DNA of 64,000 nt from Tilletia caries (taxonomy: Eukaryota; Basidiomycota; Exobasidiomycetes; Tilletiales; Tilletiaceae): positions 1,952,001 through 2,016,000 of the forward strand of contig JALUTQ010000003.1 of assembly GCA_032718865.1 (NCBI GenBank), given 5' to 3'. A program made the translations under genes and the position numbers. The notes under the pieces were generated by a model, which saw only the letters and a list, made by a program, of their open reading frames with translations, had not been told where the DNA came from and did no database searches. This document shows positions 56,034-64,000 of this stretch, piece after piece (the first letter of the stretch is position 1; each line of letters begins with the position of its first letter).

Positions 56034-56516
56034 AGGAAAAAAGGGATCTCAACACGCTCGGACGATCTTTTTCTTTCTCCTCCGTTGGAAACACCAAACC
56101 CTTTCCCCACCTTAGACACCCGCTTAACTTTTTCTCTCTCTTTCTTTCTTCCTTCTTCCTGTCTACTTAAACACTGGGTTCTTCTACAGCGCCTTACAAC
56201 AGCATGATGCTCAAAATACACTCATCCAAGACACACGCGCTCTCTCTCCCTCTTGCTGGCTCGTTCCCTTCACACTGTCTCAGTGGGTCAGGTCTGGGAG
56301 AAGACGGAGATAGACATCAAAGCGTTGTGGAGATGGACAAGAGAAGGAAAGGTTTGGATTTGTGGTGTGTGGAGGTGAATGAATGTTTTGTATCCATCAC
56401 GCCGACCGACGTGCCAGACGTTCGAGAGCGGCGGGTGGTAGAAGCCCCAATAATATCTCTTGACGTTGTCCCCCCCTGCTCCGCCATCGCAGGAGGGCCT
56501 CCTTCCCCTCCCATAT
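56034..56516. other. Convergent 3' intergenic region
   Basis: Between convergent gene ends; pyrimidine-rich after 56040, consistent with 3' UTRs. No gene. Confidence 0.5.
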
Positions 56517-57332
56517 TCAACCCCGAAGGTGCGAGATCAAGAACTGAGCACCCATAGTCTGCACGCCGTCCGTACCGCCGTACTTGCCGTGGTCCATGGG
56601 ATGGTGGCCCTGGTCGTTGCAAACAAAGTCCCCCGAGTAACATATGTCAAGCATCTTGCGGTCGATGTCATACTTGGCGATGTTCCCGTAGGAGTATCGC
56701 ATCATGCCATGCGACGTCACGGTCTGCCTGCCCCCGTACTCATCCACGTTGCTGGAGAGTTTGGGGACGTGGTATGGGTCGCCTTCGACGATGACAGCCT
56801 TGATGGCTTGATAGACCGGGTCTTCCCTGCCCAGATCACCGATCGCGTTCCAGGTGACCACCGCACCCTGGGAGATACCCAACACGGCGTACTTCTGCTC
56901 CGGGCAGCGGGCCACGCCCTGCTGGAGGTAGTTCTGCAACCAGGCGGAACCTTGGGCCGGACTGTTACCGACCCATGAGGCGGGGTACGGGTTCGAAACG
57001 CTGATCCCGCCCGGAAGGCCGGCGAGCGTCTTCTTGATCATGCCGGCGAACTGGAACGACCGGCCTTGGGGCTCTCCGGTCCCGCGGGAGTCGAGGATCA
57101 CGTAGTCGTGGCAGCCGGGAACGGGGATGGGGGATGTGTCTACCCGGTCGGGATTCTTGAGGTGTTTGATGGTGTGGTAGGGGACGTGGACGGGGATGGG
57201 GGAGGTGGCAAGCTCTCCGGCAGCCTTGGCGGTGGTTGGGTCGACGTCGGATGCCTGCATCGGAACGGCATTGGCGGGGCTGAGGAAGGGAAGGACGAGG
57301 GCGGCAAGGAGGGTGGAGGTGGTGAGGATCAT
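56517..57332 (-). CDS. Secreted cutinase-family serine esterase, 271 residues
   Basis: Intronless. A signal peptide (STLLAALVLPFLSPANA) and a short pro-region precede the alpha/beta-hydrolase domain. The nucleophile lies in GISQGA (S154, GxSxG). Asp235 in CYSGDFVC and His248 in PMDHGKYG complete the triad. Cys74, Cys143, Cys231 and Cys238 fit the two cutinase disulfides, and DSRGTGEPQG marks the oxyanion region. Such enzymes cleave cutin, acetylated xylan or other polyesters outside the cell; which one cannot be told from sequence. Length and motifs are typical. A TATA-like TATTTATACC lies at about 57459, some 130 bases upstream of the start. Surface contact with plants is a reasonable inference. 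Confidence 0.92.
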   Translation of the reverse strand: MILTTSTLLAALVLPFLSPANAVPMQASDVDPTTAKAAGELATSPIPVHVPYHTIKHLKNPDRVDTSPIPVPGCHDYVILDSRGTGEPQGRSFQFAGMIKKTLAGLPGGISVSNPYPASWVGNSPAQGSAWLQNYLQQGVARCPEQKYAVLGISQGAVVTWNAIGDLGREDPVYQAIKAVIVEGDPYHVPKLSSNVDEYGGRQTVTSHGMMRYSYGNIAKYDIDRKMLDICYSGDFVCNDQGHHPMDHGKYGGTDGVQTMGAQFLISHLRG

Positions 57333-57878
57333 TGTGAGAGTGTGGTTTGTGAGTGAAGGGATGGTGAGAGGTGGGAGAGGCTGTCCAGTGATGTGGTATA
57401 GGAATATGTAAGTAGGATGAGGTGGAGAAGGAGAACGTCCAGAGCGCGACTGACCTGGGTATTTATACCCTTGACGCCTGACGGAGAAGCTGCGGCGCGG
57501 CCAAAAAGAAAAGAGGGGAATTGCACCTTTGAGGTTGGGTGACATCGCATTCAGTAACCAGAAGTGAGGACCAGGGCTGCCGACCGCCTCGTCAGCAATT
57601 CGCAGAAGAAGGGTGACAGGGACTAGAGTTGACTGTGGAGAGGGTGAAGATGAGTGCCGGGTCACGGTATGTAATAAGTGACCTCTCATCTCGGGCGGTC
57701 GCCACTCGCCAAATCAGGGCCACACCCCGAGCGTCCGCGATCTCGATCTTTCGATGCGCATCTGTCTCTGTCTGTGCTCTCCTCGTCTTGTATTTTAGCG
57801 ACCGCTGCCGAGATGAGCTTCATCCTGTGTTCTGAAAAGGGGTTGGTTGTCAGACGGAAGAAGGATTTGTGAGCGCGG
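57333..57878. other. Cutinase upstream region and spacer
   Basis: Contains the probable cutinase core promoter at 57457-57470. No further gene supported. Confidence 0.5.
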
Positions 57879-58165
57879 TGTTGGATGGCGTCAGTCCAGG
57901 CGCCGGTAACCAAGCAACGGTATCCCTCATCGATAGTATCCCCCATGGATAGTAGCCCTCATTCTGCTGTCGCCCTTCCTCCCGTTGCCCTCATACGTAC
58001 GGCGTAGCTACTCACCTGTTCTGGATGTCTTGGTAAAGCTATAAAAGCAGTCGTGGTTGTGGTAGCAAACCCTCTCTCAATGCAAGCTCTTCCCCTCTCC
58101 TTCTCTTCACTCTCTGATCGTGAGTCCGTGATCACATCAACTCTCAACAGATTAAGAGTCTGAAC
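57879..58165 (+). mobile_element. LTR remnant plus primer-binding site
   Basis: A 271-base segment starts TGTTGGAT and ends CTCAACA (58149), with a TATAAAAG box at about 58040. It is directly followed by GATTAAGAGTCTGA, the same tRNA-Lys(CUU)-complementary site found in the TRIM at 40323. No internal coding region or second LTR was found. Confidence 0.5.
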
Positions 58166-59824
58166 AGCTCTGGTCAATAGAGACCTTTCGCTTTTTGCCG
58201 CGGCGATATTTTGCCGCCGGTTTTGCTTTGAGTTGACGTGACGTCAAAAAGTCTCGCCGTCTCACTGCGACCCCGATCTATAGCCAGTTCCCCTAACTTT
58301 AGTTAAGGGGTGTTTTTGTTCTGGACACGGATGGACACGGCTTTTTTCCGAAGCCGGTCACGCGGTCACGCTGCGGACACAAGTTACCCAGAACGGACAC
58401 CACTCAGCCAGTTCCCCCAAACCACCACCAACCCTCACCTCTGGGAGTGTAACAAGCTCTCTGTGACCACGCGACGGTCACCCTCCACATGGTTCTCACG
58501 CTCTCCCCATGCACATGTAAAACGCACCCATGCCTCTGCTGCTTCAATAGAACCACAGACTTCATTCGCGTTAACCCTTACAGGGAGATCCAGCATCAAG
58601 GTAAAGAGCAGCTCACTTCGCCGATTTGAGATATCAGAGACGTGTACTACAGAGCCTATCACTGACCAGTCTTCCTTCTTCGCTTTCCTCTCTCCCTTAC
58701 CCTCTTCATCTGCCCCTTCCCACAGGCTCTGCTACCCACCTGCAGACCTGCTCGTCGATGTCTCCCTTTCGGTTTCCCTCCCCTTGTTGCCGTCGCCTGG
58801 CTCGCGTTGGTCGTTGAGCACCTTCGGCCTGTCCGCACTGTCGATCAACGCGGTGAGTACCTTGCTGCCTCTCCCATAACACCGCACACTAGCTCAATCA
58901 CCTTTCTTTGTCCCCAATCGTTTCTCTGATACCGAACAGTTCAAATGTAGTGATGCAAGGTAAATTAGACGCGCGTCGTGCTCGACCTAGTTGAGCAGCT
59001 ATTGACACCCTCAGTCTCTTTCTCTTTCTTCGCATCGGCGCAGCGGATCAGTTGGAGTGATGGGGAACGATGAGGTCGGAAACGGACGCGTCGCCATTGA
59101 TTAATGGGAGCGTCTCTGAGGGAGGGGGGTTCGTTCTGGGTTCTGCCGTGGAGGACGTCGCGCCAGTGATGGAGCGCGCGTCCTTCTATGCAGAGTTTTA
59201 AGGGAGGGGGGGACTTAATGTCATTTTTGGAAACAGGACCAGCCATACATCGTCATAGGTAAGTCGCTTTCCTCCCTCTCCCTTTCCTTCACACCACTCC
59301 AGCGTTACGCATGATCCACTGACCATTTGCGTTCATTCTGACACAAACTTTACGTCTCTCTCTCCTCTCTTCAGCATTCCTCTCTTGGCTCGCTCTCCCG
59401 CCCGCCTCTCAGCCACTCCCGTCTGTGTTCATCTCTCTCCCACTTCGAAATAAATACATCTGCTTTCATTTTTATTCGCGACTAGACCCAGCTCGACTGC
59501 TCGAGAGGAAGCATCACCGATTCGATTGCTGAGAGATGGGACGGCTACAACAACACTACACAGTGAATGAGATAGAACCGGAATCACGAGGAAGGGACTT
59601 GAATCACGAGGGAAGGACTTTCAGTGCGTTGTGACAAGAGGAAGGTACACTTTAGAGTGCGTGCGTGCGTGCGAGGCGGCATTCGAGTTTCGACGGACGT
59701 TTCGGTGGACGCTTGGTGAATGGAAATTAAAGGGAAGAGCCGGCTGATGCTTGATGACTAAAGGGAAGGGGGGGAGGAAGGTTGAAGTATGTATAGATGG
59801 ACGGAATTTGCTTCTTGGAAGCAG
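58166..59824. other. Unassigned region
   Basis: Open frames such as 58310-58879 have Ser/Pro/Leu composition without domains. A possible intron (GTGAGTACC at 58852 to CGAACAG at 58940) is seen, but no coherent product. Confidence 0.4.
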
Positions 59825-62800
59825 TCACGAGCCTGAGACTGAGCTGCTGCTCGGAGGCAAGAGCGCTTGAACCCACGCCAGTCGTGTCTCGTCCTTTGCA
59901 AGGTGTTGATCGGCCAAGGTTCGGAGGCCGTATTTTTCGTGCTTGAGGTGATGGTCAATTGCTGCAACTGCCTCTGGTCTTCTCCAGCCTCTTTGAGCCA
60001 CCAGCTCTTCCAACACCGCAATCACCCGGCGCCAACGACAGATTTGCTTTCGAGCAGCGGCTCCCTTCGAGGCAAGGCCTTCATCCTTTGCGAGCAGACG
60101 AGCGCAAATACCCATGTATCCATCTCTGCCCTCGTACCACTCCCTTGCAAGTTCATTGACTGTCTTGACCGTCGCTGCAAGGCAAAGGATGGTACGCGGG
60201 AGAAGAACTGGTGCAGCAGGCAGAGAGGGACAGGGCGCGGTGGCAGGCGGGACGAGGGGTGTTGTAGGCGGGACGGGGGATGATGTTGGTGCAGGTCCGG
60301 TAAGTGCGGCAGCTGAGGAGGAAAGCACCGGAGGTGATGAAGGCGAAGATGAAGTAGGTGTGGTTCCTGTGAGCTCGAGACTCTGGGATCCAGAAAGCGG
60401 AGAAGAAATGGCAGACGCAGCTGGGACGGTTGCAGCCGACACTGGAGGGCCGGAAAGAGCAGGGGAAACGGTGCTGTTGGACAGAAGGCGAACAAGAAGC
60501 TGGATGGTTTGCTGCTGCTGCTCGTGTTGACTGGTGTGGGGTGACTCGAGCTGCGCGGCAGGAAGAGACGGAAAGTGAAGGAGCGGAAGGTATTCGTTTC
60601 TGGCTGAGCATCACCACATTCCTCCATCTATACTCCATTCTCTCTGCTCTCATGACCAAACTCACACTGGAAGATGCGCTTGCAAGAGCGGTGATGCTGC
60701 TCATGATGACTTGCTGTGTCATGGCTCGAGCCTCGTCTGCTCGGTCACGCCGCTCGATAGAACTGGATAAGGTGGCGATGGCAGTTTCGAAGCTGAGGCG
60801 GAGACGGTCGTTCTCCGCCTGCTGCGTGGAGATAGCCTGCTTGAACGCCTCCGTCGTCTCGGCGACACTACTTCGCAAGTCTGAAAGCGCATGGCCCAGG
60901 CGTGGTATGAGCTCCGTGACTGTGACCTCTAGAGGGTGCGGTGTGTCAGCGATCGTGGTGGTGAGGGCAGAGCGAAAAGCGTGGAACTCCGTCGACGTGA
61001 ATGGTTCCATGGACCAGATCGGCAGAGAGGGGTAGGTTGTCGACAACAATGCTGCATCCTGAAGCAGAACCAAACGCAACCACCGCATCATCTCGAGGAA
61101 GGCTAGTGCGGCCTCATCCTTCTCTCCACCCGCTGCCTGTCTAGCTCGCACAGCGGTCTCAGCCTCGTCGACCTGCGGCCAGAGCTTGCGAGCGAGGTCG
61201 GTTGGGGGGTCGAGAAGAGTCCGAGGCAGGTAATGGTCGCCTCCACTGATGCTAAAGCCCGAAAGCGCGCGTACGGGCTGCACCGCAATGCCTGTGAGGT
61301 AGCGCTCAATCAACTGATCCCCTGAAGCAGTCCATCGACCATGAATGCGAATGCTTGACTCCGAACATCCGGCTTCGTGCGCGTGGCGAGCTGCTGCTCC
61401 GCGCATGGCGTGAGTGAGCTTGGAGGAAGAAATGTTGAGTTCCTCGAACGCCTTGCGCAAGATCTTCGCTTGGTCACTCCAGGTCACTCCCCCACGTTCG
61501 TCTTCATCCACCAGCAATTGAAGATTGTACCACGCCGCCCTAGACGAGAAGTCCGGGAAGGGCTCATTCTTGACGTGAAAGCGGTCAAAGAAGTAGAACG
61601 CCATCGCGCCTATTGGACAGACGTCTTCATTCTTGTGACGTGCTGCAATGCCGAACTCCCGACGGGCTTCGGTGTTGGTCTTGCTGTGCTTGATGCTCAC
61701 AACGACTGCCTTAGAGGCCTGCGGTCGGGACTGTGGAACCTGAGAGCATTCATTAGCATTCACAGAGAGAAAATGATGCGAGTCAGCATCATGTGTTGGT
61801 GAGAACGAGTCAGCTTCATGTGTCAGGGGAGGTGGCTTCTTTATTCCTGTCTGCTCCCTCGTACTCAGGTATGCACCCTGGAGAGGGGAAGTGCGTTGGG
61901 AGGAGGGCGAGTGCAGAATGGGGATTTGGGAGGAGTGCGAGAAGAAGAGGTCAAGGGAGAGAATGGACTGAGGATTGACTCACTGAGTGAAGGTAAAGCG
62001 AGGAGAGCTTGGCATTCCGCAGATCTTCCGAACGCCCCATAATGGCGTGCTGCATCAGGAAATCGAACCGTGCGCGAGCCCAAGAGCCCTGTGGGTCCAC
62101 CACGGCTTGTTCAAAATACCATTTGCTGATCTTTTTGTGCTCGTCCGGATCGTAGCCGTCCCGCAGCGAGTGCTTCCACGCGTCGTCCAGCTTCGCTGCG
62201 GCCAATGCACTCCTTCCAGTACGCAATGCCTTCGTGAATGCCTTGATCAGCGCCCCATCACGCGGGTGAGGAAAGCTGTTGCGACCTTGCAGAGTCTGTG
62301 TCTCCCACAAGTTGACCATTGCCTTGATGTGTGTTTCAACACCCTCATCTCCGATTCGAGGGTTCTTGTGAAGCACAAAGCAGCTGAGAAGGGTCAAGAA
62401 ATGATCATCAGTGCATCGTATGTTCAAGGGGCGATGGTGGGGCCATACTCACTTCAAATACGTGACCAACTTCTGTTCCGACACCAGGACCTCCTCCAAC
62501 TCATCTTCACCCTCTCCAGTCTCTGCCGAGCGAGGCCTCTGTGCGCTTCCGCCCTGCTGGCCTTCTTGTAGTTCTTGTCCAGCTCTGATACGATTGAGAC
62601 ACCTCCAAAAGACCTGTAAGCGTGGACGTAAGGCGCAATATGCCAGTCAGCTTAGGCTTCTAGATCTATGTGACAGCCACGCGCGTATCATGTCTCTTCC
62701 CTACATCTCATTCGTCCCTTCACCGATCATACCATACGCACAGCAGCCAGCCAGCCCGAAGGGAAACAGAAGAAGTAAGAGAAGGAGAGAAGTGGGAGAG

Positions 62801-63893
62801 AAGTGGGAGGTGGGAGAGGTGGGATAAAAGAAAGAGGTAAAAGGAGACAAGAGCTGGCTCACCAAGAAGTTCCGCTTGCAGCGGTCCCAATTCTCCTTGA
62901 CCTTAGGCGCCAGTGTGCTTTGCTTGAGGTGCAGTGTGAGGTCGATCGTCTCATTGATGTAGGGCGCCGCTCCAGTGCCTGTGTCGCTGTCGAGTGTGGT
63001 AGCATGAACAGCGGCCACTTCCTCGTCTGTAGCAAGAGCTCCTTCCCTTGCTAGCTGCTCAACCAGTTCAGGAGGAAGAATTCCAGGCCCACGGCCTCCA
63101 AATGTCTCTTGAGGCTCCGCCTCGGGACCCAGACCGTCCGGACGAGCGAAGGCATCAGGATCATTGAGAGACGGCCGGGAGGCAGAAGCGGAGGCTGTTT
63201 GTGGTCCGCTACCGCTGGGATTCCACGTGGCAGGATCGTCCGGTGTACGAAAGAAGGCAAGGTTCTGAGCTGCAGATCGTCCAGTTATGACGCGCATCTG
63301 CTGTGCTACAGGAGAGCTAGTATCGAGGGAGCCGATCCCACTTGAAAGTCACAACGCGGTAAGAAAGTGTCAGCGTGCTCACGTGGGTCGCAGTCTGCAT
63401 CTACTACGCACCTCCATGCCTCCGGAAATGTCTTCCTCCAGTCATAGAGGGTTGGTGCTCCCACCCCGAGAGCTTTGGCGCGGTCCTTGGCAGACACAGA
63501 TCGCGTTGTGGGATCACCGAAAGCATACCACACTGCGCAGCGTTTCTTGTTGGGAGTGTAGACTACCCCATCAGATCTTCGCTTTGTACCTCTCCCCCCT
63601 ATTTGACTCCACCTATTCTGTCCGGATGCTCCGGATGGCATTGCAGCATCGTCGCGCGATGGCGAAGCGCCGGATATGCGAGAGTCCACTTCGAGATCGA
63701 TGCGCGCCTGTCCCGAAGACATGCTGGGCGGGATGGCGGGTCGAGAGGAGGATCTGGGTGACAGAACTGTACTGTTGGCTAGGGGAGAATCGAGGAATGA
63801 TGAAAGTAGGATGGTGGACGGTGCTCTCTTCTCATTCATCCATGGCGCAGGGCGCAGTAACAAGGGCAGTTTGGCAGGAACAATGGGTCTCAT
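59825..63893 (-). CDS. Crypton-type tyrosine recombinase with GCR1_C-like domain (YR-2)
   Basis: Six exons: 63893-63342, 63300-62863, 62613-62453, 62383-61984, 61739-60666 and 60550-59825, in one frame, 1,116 residues from the first good ATG. The N-terminus has a helix-turn-helix-like segment (SAKDRAKALGVGAPTLYDW). The SAM-like domain follows (KENWDRCKRNFL; ETHIKAMVNLWETQ), then the recombinase domain: Arg in SEDLRNAKL, Lys in KHSKTN, HxxR as HAMR, Trp in HGRW, Tyr in IERYLTG. After a coiled-coil-like stretch and a Ser/Pro linker, the C-terminus (CRWRRVIAVLEELVAQRGW) resembles GCR1_C DNA-binding domains. This combination is known from fungal Cryptons. The first intron (41 bases) is short and uncertain; starts at 63843 or 63722 are alternatives. 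All catalytic residues are present. Confidence 0.8.
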
Positions 63894-64000
63894 GCGGGTG
63901 ACCACCGGACACAACCATGTGACCCCTGCCTGTTTTGGCGTGACCGTTCGGTTAGTAACAGATGGGGTTATAGGGCGGCTCCCGCCTTACGGCCGTAAGC

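Noticed and set aside
58310..58879. 189-codon plus-strand frame
   Set aside because: Low-complexity Ser/Pro/Leu composition, no domain, poor start context.
60022..60627. Minus frame of 201 codons rich in Pro/Leu/Ser
   Set aside because: Overlaps YR-2 exon 6 in another frame; exon 6 carries the GCR1_C-like motif and joins in phase.
63986..63999. Palindrome CTTACGGCCGTAAG at the window end
   Set aside because: Could be a transposon end or chance; without sequence beyond 64000 it cannot be judged.

Overview
This is a fungal nuclear window, most likely from a basidiomycete. Genes carry several short introns (about 40-150 bases) with GTGAGT-like donors, and the conserved genes are fungal: Atg1 kinase, a Vip1-like RRM protein, a DUF218 membrane protein and a cutinase-family esterase. 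A placement in Ustilaginomycotina is only a guess. The dense mobile DNA and the tandem arrays of small secreted-protein genes suggest a fast-evolving, possibly subtelomeric, accessory region.

Layout. 1-2.8 kb: the N-terminal part of a Crypton-type tyrosine recombinase running off the window edge, preceded by an unknown gene. 3.0-5.6 kb: a seven-exon gene for a large secreted protein. 8.7-25.5 kb, with outliers at 33 and 46-48 kb: a mosaic array built on one recurring gene family, here called A. Each intact A gene has three exons, a conserved signal peptide and pro-region, usually a Lys-Arg codon pair formed across intron 1, and a strongly diverged mature region. Five copies read through without a lesion (9487-10013, 14487-14944, 17814-18367, 20953-21579, 46324-46899); at least three more are broken. 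Interleaved with A are families B (minus) and C (plus, convergent with A), mostly decayed, and a repeat D lying upstream of A genes. Two other small secreted proteins (94 and 59 residues) and a frameshifted F-box gene sit in the same stretch.

25.77-32.99 kb: a complete, very young Ty1/copia retrotransposon (237-bp LTRs with one difference) that landed inside exon 3 of an A gene. Its gag carries a 760-bp hAT-type miniature element with an 8-bp target duplication. 36.7-37.6 kb: the Vip1-like gene. 38.3-45.3 kb: a Ty3/gypsy chromovirus-like gag-pol without recognisable LTRs, interrupted by a 357-bp TRIM (80-bp identical LTRs, 5-bp duplication) and by a second hAT-type miniature element (635 bp, 8-bp duplication). 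Removing either insertion restores the reading frame.

50-57.3 kb: an ordinary gene block (atg1, a divergently transcribed DUF218 gene, a secreted cutinase-like esterase). 57.9 kb: an LTR remnant sharing the TRIM primer-binding site. 59.8-63.9 kb: a second, full-length Crypton-type recombinase with an N-terminal helix-turn-helix-like segment and a C-terminal GCR1_C-like domain.

The most novel material is the family A array with its shared promoter module, and the TRIM, which appears to be primed by a fragment of tRNA-Lys(CUU).
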